Below are positions 26,844-38,347 of a stretch of 64,000 nucleotides of DNA, piece by piece. Every line of letters starts with the position of its first letter. The first letter of the stretch is position 1. The stretch is from Chondrosia reniformis (Eukaryota > Porifera > Demospongiae > Chondrillida > Chondrillidae): NCBI GenBank assembly GCA_947172415.1, contig OX359192.1, positions 6,078,501 through 6,142,500 on the forward strand, in the 5' to 3' direction. Under the pieces are notes generated by a model. That model was not told the origin of the DNA. It saw nothing but the letters and a program-made list of their open reading frames with translations, and searched no databases. Made by a program: the position numbers and the translations under genes.

Positions 26844-29234
26844 ATGTTAGAGGAAGATGAGTTAAAATCGGAATCCATCATATCGTTAAACCACAGGTCG
26901 CACACATCTCAACATGAGACGAAGGAAGGAGAATTAGAAGGTAACTCTTGTAAGGTCAGCTACAGTGCCGTATCCGTCAGGAGGGCCTACTTCAACGTGG
27001 CTTTGGTCGGTGGTATTGGAATTTTTTGTAACTTTGGCTATTATTCTTTAGCAGGAACTCTAACTTCCTTACATGAACTCCTTGGATTTGTGTCACTTGG
27101 TCTTCAATGGTTCTCCTGGATTATTGGTAATCTCTTGTGTCCTGCTATCATCGACCTTATTGGATTGAAGTTGGTCATCGTAGCAGGCAGTATTGCTTCT
27201 ACGTCTTTCACGCTTTGCTGTTTCTATCCTTCTTGGTATACATTTGTGCCAGGTTCAATTCTGTTAGGATTAGGGTTCGGTTTCATATATACAGGCAGTC
27301 CTACTTACCTCAATCAGAGTGCTCGTGTGATTGGTCAGAACAAGTCTGGGGATGTTGAGAAAAACACTTACAAATATGTGTCTTATTTCCAGTCCATACT
27401 TATATTCAGCTTTAGGCTAGGTGCAGCCAGTGGTAATGCCGTTTCATCAGCCTTTTTCCTCACAGATGCAGTTTTCCTTAACTCAACTAGCTTCACAGTA
27501 AATGAGACTGAGTGTATACAGCCAACCACTCTGGGAGCAATAACTTCAGCTACATATTACCAGGTAATTGGCACAGCAACAGGAGTTGGTTTAGTTGCTG
27601 TTGTATTATCTATATTTCTACCAAATGATGCAAATTTGAGTTTGAAATCCAAGAAAAAAGTGTTGAAGGATTTGAAAAATAGACTTATTTCAATGTTACG
27701 ATTGTTTCTAAAATGGCAATATGTCTTTCCACTTCTTGGAGGTATTTTGTCAGGATTTGATACTGGCTTCTACTATGGACTTTTTTCGAAGGTATGTGCA
27801 TGCAACTGGGCATGATTACATAATAGTTGACATAGACATACACATCATATATATACATGCACACTTTCACAGATGAATCCAAATGAAAAATCTCATGCAC
27901 CATTTTCCTACATGCTATGCCTACTCTGTAAGAAAGACTATAGGGAACTAAACCTGGAGAGAGCTTTGGATGAGGATCCCGGAGTCTTTTCTTCTCTTTC
28001 TTCTTTTGCTCCACTGGGCCATACGTACATCTGTTTCTGGGAATTTCATCCTTCATCAGTGACCCTGGGAATCTTTTGTATTCTTGATGGTAATCTTTTG
28101 TATTCTTGATGGTAATCTTTTGTATTCTTGATGGTAATCTTTTGTATTCTTGATGGTAATCTTTTGTATTCTTGATGGTAATCTTTTGTATTCTTGATGG
28201 TAATCTTTTGTATTCTTGATGGTAATCTTTTGTGAATCCTTGGCTCCCTATGCTAAATCTAGGGGTCTTATATACACAATTTTGGTGCACACCTACATCT
28301 ACATATTATGTATTATGACTATCTATTGTAATATTATATAGTATTCCCGGTGACCGCCTCTTGGTAATTTCCCTATAGGTTATGGTGTAATTATCATTAT
28401 TCATTCAGGACAGTTCTGACCACAGTTCATACACATTTTCTGTGTACATATATGTAGTACTTCATTACGGAATGCATTGGAATTGGTTATGTTGGACTAG
28501 CCATCACTGTGTGGTCTGTAACTGGTTTTACAGTGAGTATTTCTGTTGGTCGATTCACTCCCTATACTACCAGAACAGCAGCTGCTATATTGTTAACTTG
28601 TGTTCACTTGTCTGCCTATCTGTTTCTGATATTTTGGGAAAGGCAGCCTAATGTTATTGTAGTGTTTGTAGCTGCGATTGTTTCAGGACTGGTGAGCACC
28701 TTTTGGAATGTTATACCATTAAGTGAGTACTATACTGTTTGAGTTTAAACTGTATATTATAGTTTTATTATGTTATACACATTGTAGAAATCCCTGGCTG
28801 CCCTAACTAAAATGGGATTATTTGCCTCATGTGTACATGTGTAAATCTGTATGCTCCATTTATATTACAAAAGTATTAACCGTTTAACTATATAGTATAT
28901 GCTGTGTATGTCATGTACTTTTCCAATGCGTTCAGTTTACTTTGGTATCGTTGGAGACAAAGATAACCTTGCTACAGAAGCATTTGGACTATTCTGGGCT
29001 TTTGTGGGCTTTGGAGGTGCCCTGAATTACTTTATTTCCAGTTCAATTCCAGTTAGTGCCAACTTGTGGACCATTGTTGGTCTTGCAGTTGTGACATTGA
29101 TAGCGTACCTTTTGGCTGAGGCTTTCCATGGAGAGAAGCTCTGCACCAGGAAGAGTCCTTGTCCACAGAAAGGGGAATACAGCCTACGTGACCACGCTGC
29201 TACACTGTATGCAAGTTCCAGTCAAATATTCTAA
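26844..29234 (+). CDS. UNC93-like membrane protein, copy 3
   Basis: Exons 26844-27791, 28458-28722 and 28936-29234, all in phase. Differences from copy 1 include SESIISLNHRS at the N-terminus, AGSIASTSF in place of AGSIAYLSF, FTVNETEC, and NLWTIVGLA in place of NLWMLVGLA. Gene structure, membrane segments and the C-terminal LYASSSQIF are the same. Homology of the duplicated unit ends about 180 bp after its stop codon. Confidence 0.85.
27920..28285 (-). repeat. Dispersed CTGATGA element with expanded 22-bp array (copy 3)
   Basis: Nearly the same as 23390-23755, including the array of about eight units at 28071-28234. It shows the expansion happened before copies 2 and 3 separated. Confidence 0.88.
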
Positions 29235-29715
29235 AAGGGACACTATATGGAGTTACACTTAAACATATACAACTTGGTTAAACTAAATTTATTAATATAC
29301 TGTAGAAGTTTATTTTTGTATAATTAGTATATTTTTCTTGAGAGGAAAGAGTTCTTTCAGTATATAAAATACCCTATATATAGGTATATCCTAGAGTGAG
29401 GTTGCTATGTAAGGCTAGCTGCAATTATTATACGTAACATGTTTAGACAGGAGTAGAAGAACAGCTTTCTTCATTGTTAACTCCTCAAACGTTTATATAC
29501 TAAAGGAGTGGAGAGCCAGATTAATTTGAACACCTTACTACTACAAAATTTCTCTATGAACACTTGCAATTAATATTGTACCCTTAATTCCTATATACAT
29601 GTTGAAGGATTTGTGGCTCTATATATGCCTATATAAGCTATATATGCATGTATATCTGTATCTTGCCCGCCCAAAACATGGTATATACAATAAATGCGTT
29701 AACAGACCACCAACC

Positions 29716-30131
29716 AGCAAGTACACCATACCTCTGCCAACCACCAAGTACACCAAACCTCTGCCAACCACCAAGTACACCAAACCTCTGCCAACCACCA
29801 AGTACACCAAACCTCTGCCAACCACCAAGTACACCAAACCTCTGCCAACCACCAAGTACACCAAACCTCTGCCAACCACCAAGTACACCATACCTCTGCC
29901 AACCACCAAGTACACCAAACCTCTGCCAACCACCAAGTACACCATACCTCTGCCAACCACCAAGTACACCATACCTCTGCCAACCACCAAGTACACCATA
30001 CCTCTGCCAACCACCAAGTACACCAAACCTCTGCCAACCACCAAGTACACCATACCTCTGCCAACCACCAAGTACACCAAACCTCTGCCAACCACCAAGT
30101 ACACCATACCTCTGCCAACCCCCAAGTACAC
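29716..30131. repeat. 27-bp minisatellite, about 15 units
   Basis: Unit CCAACCACCAAGTACACCAW + ACCTCTG, differing mostly at one A/T position. The 27-bp length and lack of stops keep several frames open on both strands (TTKYTKPLP, PPSTPNLCQ, VVGRGLVYL), producing long false ORFs. No conserved flanking exon was found. Confidence 0.93.
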
Positions 30132-32123
30132 AACAAACTATTGTCTATAAGCCATTAGTACCTTGTATGGATCAATACAGTATACAGACTATATACAATA
30201 TAATTATTAAAGTGATAATATCATCAGAATGTATAAAAACTGATGCCTTGTAAAATGTATACACCTCTAATGCTCTGCTTAGGATGTGCGTTCAAGAGTA
30301 AGGCAAGTCCAAATAGTCTAAGTCTCTTTGAATATAACAGGGTGACCATGAGGTGTGTCACAAAGTATTAATCTTCCTTTAGAGAGTTATGGCACCTTAA
30401 TTAGACTTGTTGCCATGGAACTGGTTGCTATGGAAACTCTTCATTAAGTGGTTTTATTGGAGATGAAACTGGGCTGTGGAACAAAGAGAAAACATAATGT
30501 ACAATACAATAGTTGTACATATATACAATAGTTTATTTTATTCTATACACATGGCCAGCAGGCTTATAAAATAATACAGAATCTGATCTATTTTTACAGA
30601 AAGGCTTGATGTGCCTACTCCAGTTTGATCTTTAAGTACTTAAGCAATGATGTCCCTAACTCTTACTTAAATTAAAACATTTATCTGTATACAGCAAGGG
30701 AAATTAAACATGAACAATGTCTACATGCAGAGATGGAAATGTGGTCAGGAGACAGTGTACAAGTAAGTTGACAGCAGTTGAGAGGAATTATACAATAAGC
30801 TACATGAACCCATGTAGTACTATACACAACTTAAGCTTAGCAATAACAACAACATCATTAATGAACATGAAGAGGAATATCCTCCTAAATTCTTTGGTTA
30901 AATACACACGAGTACATGAACAGATATACACATATATACCTGTTAAAGGTCTTATAGAAGTTAAAAACATTCAAACAATGAAGTTAGAAGTAGGGACGGC
31001 AGTGCATACAACATCTGGAAGAAATAATGAGTAATGGTCATAAGATAAGGTAACCCTGCATAGTGTAGAAGTGGCATACTGAAATTTATATAAGTGATTT
31101 AACCATACACATCACTTCTATATATACATGTTTGAGTACATCATCCTTACTTCTGCTTATAGTGATAACATAGTATCATTGTTCAACTTAAACCATGCAG
31201 GCATGCAAATCACTCCAATTAAAACTTTATTTTACAGTACAAGAATTTATGATGAAACAATTATTGCAAACCTGTACGTACTTTCAAAAAGGTTATAGTT
31301 TTGTCTACAAATAACTTACAGCATCAGTCTACGGGAAATGAAAGCACATTTTCTATATTACCCTGCATGGAATGGTATAGAAACTCCAAGAAGGAATCAA
31401 ATGATTGATTCTATAATCTGACTTGATGGACAATAGTCTGATCATTTAAAAACATTGTCTTAATTATTTGCCTTACAAGTAACACCTAAAAACAAAATTA
31501 CCATAGCAACACCTAAAAACAAAATTACCATAGTAACAGCTGTCATGGCCAATTAGAGTGCTAAGTTAACACAGGTAATCTAAACTTTAAACAGCCAGCC
31601 AAGACTTGTCATACACACACAATATAAACACACACTTATACATTCAAATGATACTAGAGCCAAATTATGGATGTACAATGTTTTACTCAATATTTGTACT
31701 TTACAAAATGTCTAAACTGCATACATACAACTTATTTTCAAAAGTGTATATAGCTATTTTACTGGCCATATTCCAAAATGCCAAAACTCTCACTCAAAGC
31801 AGAACTAACATATGACATCTTAGATCTAATAAACCAAAATAATGTCTACAGCTAGGGCTTTCTGAAAAGATTGCTGTAAGTGCAAAAAGGAGACAACATT
31901 CTTAATTATAATAATCCACGTTGTCAATGGAGCCAATGCCGGTCATTGGCAACACTAAAAAGCAATTACAAATTTCTCGAGTGTGAGATAAGTAAAACAA
32001 TGTCATATGATGTCCCTGTAATATAATCCAGGATCTTTACAGTTGTTATACTCACTGTAAATTCCATGAAAAGTTTTCCTCAATCCAACATTTTCTTTCA
32101 TTATCTTTTCCCACCTCAATGGG
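30132..32123. other. Long unassigned region
   Basis: AT-rich, with short ORFs only. It includes two X-box-like motifs at 30409-30437, a repeat shared with the UNC93-like 5' flanks (31060-31160), and a 27-bp tandem pair near 31486-31540 (AACACCTAAAAACAAAATTA). It may be 3' untranslated sequence of the small minus-strand gene suggested at 32124-32497. Confidence 0.4.
30409..30437. promoter_or_regulatory. Tandem X-box-like (RFX) motifs
   Basis: GTTGCCATGGAAC (30409-30421) and GTTGCTATGGAAAC (30424-30437) both fit the imperfect-palindrome pattern bound by RFX factors at ciliary genes. They sit two bases apart. No gene start is visible nearby, so function is uncertain. Confidence 0.4.
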
Positions 32124-32497
32124 TTAAGCCAATAACTTAATAATAATTGCACTCAGTCCTCCTTGTTTCTTAATTGGACATGTTGTTAGGTAAGCGATAT
32201 TTGACTTCCATGACAATTCTATAAATAGATGAATATACAGCAAATCAAGTGTAGGCTGCACAATAAGACATATACTTGTCTAATCAAAATTTAATGTTAG
32301 TTTGTATAAACGTTAAGTACAAATTACATTTTGAACAGTCTCACAAGTAAAATATGAGGTAAAGATGCATGCTGATTAATAGATGCTAATCATAACATTA
32401 TAACTTAAACATTATGGACTTCATTTAAAGTAGCTATATAGTTTGTCTGATTCTCTAAACAAGATGACCTACCAATGAGTACGTGTAGTTTAGGCAT
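32124..32497 (-). CDS. Possible small two-exon ORF (39 aa)
   Basis: Minus-strand exon 32473-32497 (MPKLHVLI...) with donor GTAGGT joins, after acceptor TTTATAG, to 32124-32218 to give a 120-base ORF ending IIIKLLA. About 50 bp upstream lies CAAGATGGC, a YY1-like element found at many TATA-less promoters. An upstream ATG in that element opens an 18-codon frame (MAVALLQ...). The product is not recognised. The unit could equally be a noncoding RNA. Confidence 0.22.
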
Positions 32498-32540
32498 GGA
32501 CAACGCCAAAGTTAGCTAGGCAATTTTGCAATAGAGCAAC

Positions 32541-32552
32541 GGCCATCTTGGA
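32541..32552 (-). promoter_or_regulatory. YY1-like element
   Basis: Plus strand GGCCATCTTGGA; minus strand reads CCAAGATGGCC. It matches the core AAGATGGC of YY1 sites and suggests a minus-strand transcription start near 32.55 kb. Confidence 0.4.
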
Positions 32553-32949
32553 TTCACAAATCGATTGAGCAATAGTATGACGATAACAAATAATCCTTGT
32601 GACGTTGTCTGGTGTTGTGCATGAAACATGCCGATATCAAATCATTGTGGCGTTGATATGTCGATTCATGCGATTGCAAGAGAGCTTGTGAAACAAAATG
32701 CTAAAATAATCAGAGGTTCATTAAGATACTGATAGCTTGTTTATTAATTAAGTACTTCTATTCATGGGGTCACTATACATGTTATGATTTGCTTCGCTGG
32801 ATAGCCATGATTGATTTCTAGTCGAAACTCAATAACAATAACAACTTGCTGAATAGGCCGGGGCATGTACTACATATTATCTATTATTCTCGAACATGAT
32901 CTCGAAAGCAATACACAAAATTTTGATTCCACGATTTTCCGCCAAGTTA

Positions 32950-33780
32950 ACAATGTTTCCCGCCGACAATTTCTTATAAATAGGCAAGGAAATTTTCAGT
33001 CATTGGCCTCCGGGCTATCAACTCTGGAGGTCTACTTTGGTGTGGATCGATGCGAAAACCGTGGTAGGAGCACGACCATGGTACCATGCGACAAAGGGTC
33101 ATCGGTGTTCGTATAGTGGGGTGGTCTCTCTACCTATGGGTTAGTGCCTGGAGATGTATCTCACTATTAATCCTGCTAGTGTGCGGGATTCTCACTATAC
33201 GACCCGTACCTGGAGGAGCGTGGGTCCAGTGCCACTACGTAGTCGGTCAGGAAGCTATTGTAGGCTGCCGCATCAGGTTGGTTTGGAAGGCATTTAAAAT
33301 TTGTATTACAATTGCAATTTTATATTCTCTAATTCTTTTCTTATAGTTCATCGATGGGTCCCTACTCTAAAGCAACCTGGCCGATCCCAATGAGCTAAAG
33401 TCTGTGTACAGTGCTCTCAAGCTGCGTTGTGTGCACATGATGATTCTCATTGGTGGGAGTTTGTGGTCCGCCAGGGTCGGGCTTGTTCTGTCCGTAGCGT
33501 GAGGCAGTGCAGGACTAGTAACTGGTCACAGGTCGGTCAGGTACGCCGGACCGTTCCCGAGCAGCTTCTCTTACGACGCAAGTAGTGGAAGTGTCAAACA
33601 GAGTTGAGAAACCGGAGGCCATTTGGGGCACGAAGTACTTCTACCTCCTCGTGGTGTGCCCTGGGATCACCTTTACACTCAGTAAAGTGATGCGAAACGA
33701 AGTACTGCAGCACCATTCCAGTAAGACTCAAAAAAGGAGAAGAAACAGCATGGTCTCTTTACAACCATGAAGAACAAAGA
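32950..33780. other. GC-richer block without intact gene
   Basis: Visibly richer in G+C than its surroundings, and several frames give 60-85 residue stretches of mixed composition (for example VCGILTIRPVPGGAW and ADPNELKSVYSALKL), each broken by stops. It may be a decayed gene or transposon, or the start of a noncoding transcript. I do not recognise the protein fragments. Confidence 0.35.
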
Positions 33781-35105
33781 ACTTGTTTAAGAAAACTTGA
33801 ACATTTTTGACCATATTTTAATTTAAAACCATGTACATGTCTATTTCAGAATTGTCAAACAAAAATGATCATTTTGCAGTGGTTATATAATGATGAATTC
33901 ATAAATGAGATTGCTATATAAATTGAAATATAACCCAGCTCGTCACATATGTAAGCATTCAGGATACTCTTGTAAAATACTGCATTACAAATAATATAAA
34001 AATCCAAAGGCTAGCCCATCTCTCTTAGATTGCTGCAATGTTGCAGGACATAGACATGTATCATAAATGTCTTAAGTGAAGAAATAAAGAAAAAAAAGGA
34101 TAAAAGGAGGGTAAAGAAAACGAAAAAGGAAAAAAGAAAAAAAGGAAGAAAGTAAACGAAAAAGGAAAAAAGAAAAAAAGGAAGAAAGTAAACGAAAAAG
34201 GAAAAAAGAAAAAAAGGAAGAAAGTAAACGAAAAAGGAAAAAAGAAAAAAAAGGAAGAAAGTAAACGAAAAAGGAAAAAAGTGAAAAATATAGATGTATT
34301 CTGCAAAATGTGTACTCCAGAGAAAAGAGGTAATCCTAACAATGGCATTGCTGTGGTCATGCCCATGAAACCCAGCATGAGATTAAATGGGACAGTGCCA
34401 GAGTTACGAGTACTACTCCTAATTACTGGCAGAGAAGAATCATGTATGGATTAAGACCAGTGGTGGGATGGTGAACTTGGACAGCGGTATGGAGCTACCT
34501 ACATGTACAGTGTGGAACCCTGTACTTGTTCCACCCTATATAACACTCAGTATGAATTTGTTATGGTTGTCATGTCCTATTTATTATTTCTTCATTTAAC
34601 TACCCACTTATCTTATTCTGATGTCATCATCTTCTTTACTATAATAGACCAATGGTATTAATATAAAATATAACCCTGCCTGTATATTACATGCATCTAT
34701 CTGTATACATATATATACATTGGTAAGTTATGCATGTGTGAATGTAGTGAAACTTTATGGTCTTAGCTCACTTTAACGGTACATTAACATTAAATTCAAG
34801 TGCTTGTTAACTCACACATTAAAGATTGGCTATTTTTAGATGTAAAATGAAGTAATACATTGGACCTACAGAATATACTATTAATAGATGCAAATGCAAA
34901 TTCATAATTCATGTGCTGGACAATCTGTAAACTTGTTCTATATGCATATGTGTGATGATCTCAATGTCTCATAATATTATATAAATATACGTACATATGT
35001 AATTGACCAACTCAAGCTCTTAGAACTGATAAAACATTCACAAAATCAAATATACAGGTACAAATGAGAAATTACAAATGTGTGCAAACTACAAGTTGGT
35101 AATTG
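33781..35105. other. Unassigned spacer before TAB1 3' end
   Basis: Contains a purine-rich repeat at 34121-34280. A plus-strand open stretch follows it (about 34285-34452) with protein-like composition (GIAVVMPMKPSMRL, ending GREESCMD). No splice partner or family is evident. The rest is AT-rich and featureless. Confidence 0.4.
34121..34280 (+). repeat. 36-bp purine-rich tandem repeat
   Basis: About four units of GAAAAAGGAAAAAAGAAAAA + AAGGAAGAAAGTAAAC; one unit is a base longer. The plus strand is almost purely purine. It opens false frames on both strands. Confidence 0.9.
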
Positions 35106-38091
35106 TCAAAGATTTTCAAGATCAATGTCTTCTGGTAGCATTTCAAACTTTACATAGGCAGGTACAAAACCACTCTTAGGATCAATTCCTTCTTCATCCA
35201 TGTTGAATTCCTCATCACTGTCAAATTCATCACTATCAGAATGTAAACTGGACATTCTTACCAGACCATCCTAGATAACAAGGAAAGTATGAATGTGCAA
35301 AATTAGAAGATTTGAAGGTTATTTAAACTCTGTATTATTCATGTACATGAGAAAGAGAGAGCTAAGGATCTAGGATTCAAAAAGAACTTCCAGAAAGACT
35401 TCTGGGGTCACTGATGAAAGATAGTATTCTCAGAAACTGCTGTCTGCCCTGGTGGAGAAGAAGTATAAAACTCTTGCATCCTCACCCATAGCTATAGGTT
35501 TAGTTCCCTATATACGTAGGCCGTTTACCATAGATGTAGTATGTAAGAAGAGTGGTATTGTAGATTACTCATGTGCATATCTCACAGTTTTATCTGCTAT
35601 CATACTGCTTGGTGTGACAGTGCAGTAGCTCTCTGGATAAGTCTCAGATTTCCCTAGGGGAAACCCCAGGTTATGGACCAGTAGTGTACAGTCACCAACA
35701 ATCCTACAGTCATGTCTCTCTCCCTGACTGTCCATAAAGATACTGTGCAAGGATTCTTGAAATTTAGATATCACTGACTGGGCAACACTGTGCATTGTAT
35801 TGCTTCCGCACATTTCCCTGGCAACCATCCTAGCAACAGCCTGGTTGACATCAGAACAGTCCCTGTCTGTTTTAGATGCAATGCTATACAGCCCGTCAGT
35901 CATCAACACAAGAAATCCTCTCTCTACATCACTGAGAGAGTATGGTCCACTTATATGTGGAACGGCTGAGCCAGGGGGCTTCTTTGAAATTCTGTACACC
36001 AGTTGATGACACAAATGGTGAATTACATTAAATGGAAGTAAATTCATTATGAAATATTTTTTAAACTGAATAAAACCCCTCTCTATATAAAATGTATCCA
36101 TTTCTTCAGTGCTTACTTTAGAGCATCAATATCACTGTATCCTTGCTTCAGAAAAAAATCACCAATACTACGTGTATTCAGGAACATGGCCAAACGTTTA
36201 CTCTTCATAATCTCATCTCTCTTAAGCCCAAGTTCTTCTAGTCTCTTAAGTTCAGCTTCATCATCAGTAGTATGGTCTTCACTCAGCTGACACACTGCCA
36301 TGGTACCATTTTGCTGTAGCTTACAGAGCAGTGCTCGTACATTTCCCACATTGGCAATGTAGAAGCTTTCTCCTATCACCAGCAGAAGAGTGCAAGCAGT
36401 TCCTCCTTGTATGAATTCGTCTAAATCTTGAAGTTTCTTCACCAAATCAGGATGAAGTCTGGATGCTTCCGCTGAGGAGCATTCCTATGAGAGATAGAAT
36501 ATTCATCTACGTTTATATACGGTATTTACATTGATGTATGTACATAGACAAATGAGTCATACTCATTAGCAAACTATTTATTTGAAACAAATGTAGAAAC
36601 AAACGAGGGGAACTCGAGTATCACAATAGATATGAAAACAACTGTTAACATGAGTGAATGGAGGAGTACATTAGTACAAAGGAGCTGAGTTAAAAATGAA
36701 TTCAGGGAACATTGCCTTTCAGTAACCTGATATAGATGGAACATCTCCTTTTGCTTAGTTTACAAAACTATTACAATTAAACAATGAAGATACGCTACCA
36801 CTCTAACCACACAATTGTTGAGGAAACTTGTTTACTACCTCATTAACACATACCTTAAGGTCAATTTGCAAAACAGCCCTCTCTACAAGGGAAGGATCCA
36901 TTTTATCAAAAAACATCTTCTCTGTGTACAGAAATGCCTTATTCAAAGATTCTACTGTGGTCCCAGGGTCTATAGTAAGGAAAGTGATGCAATACTAAAT
37001 ATTCACATACGTACATATACGTATGTTGTACATACATAATGTTTGTGTTGGTATAGGATTAATTCACATTACCCACACCACAATATACCTTCAAGATGGC
37101 TGCAGTCATAATTTCAAACTCCTTGTGTGTATCATCAAATCAAATGCTTAGCCACTATTATAAGTGGTCTGGACTCTCAAGACTAATCTCAACAAGGCAA
37201 CCACTGTCTTTTTAGGTAACAGAATAGCAGATATTGTGTATATAAGACTCCTAGATTTAGCAAAGAGGGCCAAGGAATCACAAAAGATCAAGAAAAAGAT
37301 TCCCAGGGTCACTGATGAAGGGTGGAATTCCCAGAACAGCAGTCTGGCCCAGTGGAGAATAAGAAGAGAAGTAAACTCTGTATCCGCATCCAAAGCTCTC
37401 ACTAGGTTTAATTCTTTATAGGCTTTTTACTAATAGATGTATCATATTGAAAAATGGTGTGCTAGATTACCGATGTATTATTCATGAGTCATTCTGAATA
37501 GACAGTTTACACTTTTGCTGTGTGCCTATACCCAGTTCATAATACATTCAACGTTAGCTAACTTGATGTGTCTGCTGTCATTATCTTTTCTGGTAAACAT
37601 TTTACAACAAAATCTGCTGCATTTGATCCATCGTGTCCATCGAGGACAATATACAACTGCTTATCTTCCTCTATATACACGTGATAGCGATCCTCCAAGG
37701 ACCTTCTAGGTACGCTTTTACCATTTTCCAAGAAGCACTTGTTTTGAGCTTGGGCAACACTAGTGTTTGGGTAAGTCGGGGTGGAATTCTACGTACAAAA
37801 AGGTATCACTTGTTCAGAACAGATAAAGGAAATAATACTAAAAGGAATGGTTTTACTTTAAAAAGACTCTAAACGTTTAAAACACACACAGATTGACAGA
37901 CTTGAAGCCAGTATTCACAAAGGACTATAATAACATGGACTACCTACCTACATATATACGCCACATTGCTTGAGATTAACATGATTGACAGATTGGGGAG
38001 TAAATTTTTAAACTTAGTTATATTTATACTATTTAATAATTACAATAGTTTCCTACATCGGTAAACTTACAGTAGATGGAGGTGGTATCAT
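35106..38091 (-). CDS. TAB1: TAK1-binding protein 1 (PP2C-fold)
   Basis: Scaffold that binds and activates the TAK1 (MAP3K7) kinase. Six exons 5' to 3': 38071-38091, 37563-37788, 36854-36969, 36117-36484, 35586-35991 and 35106-35270, all phase-consistent, 433 residues (human about 504). TAB1 hallmarks: GGTACTLL, YIANVGNVRALLCK, DHTTDDEAELKRLEELGL, RSIGDFFLKQGYSDIDALK, GFLVLMTDGLYSI and DCTLLVHNLGFPLG. The C-terminal AYVKFEML may stand in for the TAK1-binding YVDFAEFYRLW. Unlike human TAB1, it keeps SLEDRYHV and VLDGHDG, TDG (human SEG) and GDCT, the positions that hold metal in active PP2C enzymes. The first exon codes only seven residues. Introns hold two copies of the dispersed CTGATGA element. 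Confidence 0.9.
35370..35545 (+). repeat. Dispersed CTGATGA element in TAB1 last intron
   Basis: CTGATGA at 35411-35417, 15 bases, then GAAAC at 35433-35437. Downstream CCCTGGTGGAGAAGAAG and AGGTTTAGTTCCCTAT match the other copies in the same order. Confidence 0.8.
37160..37440 (+). repeat. Dispersed CTGATGA element in TAB1 intron 2
   Basis: Longest clean copy. CTGATGA at 37312-37318, 15 bases, then GAACA (second box changed). Upstream TATATAAGACTCCTAGATTT and downstream GGCCCAGTGGAGAATAAGAA are shared with the UNC93-like intron copies in reverse orientation. Confidence 0.85.
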
Positions 38092-38347
38092 TTTGGAAGT
38101 GATTCGGTGTCGATCATTAGGCATCCATTTTCCTAATTGATTAAACAAAATGGATGCTCGGGAATTAAAGTAATGCTCAAAAATTAGCACTCAAGCTGTG
38201 TGAACGAAGATGACACTAAAAACAAGTAAAAAATAAAGGGGCGACAACGGACAGTACATAGTCTAATATGAGCTTTAGAGTGATGTAATAATATTACAAT
38301 CAACAGTCAGTGTGCAGTTATTCTTTGGAGTGGTTTTCGTTTTTTTA

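Noticed and set aside
29599-30253. ORFs of 145-201 codons on both strands
   Set aside because: All are readings of the 27-bp minisatellite; different frames of one repeat cannot all be genes and no flanking exon was found.
33086-33346. 86-codon plus-strand ORF with a hydrophobic stretch
   Set aside because: No family, no convincing splice partners, and equally long frames overlap it. Treated as part of an unassigned GC-richer block.
34061-34378. 105-codon minus-strand ORF rich in Phe
   Set aside because: It is the complement of the purine-rich 36-bp repeat; composition is not that of a normal protein.
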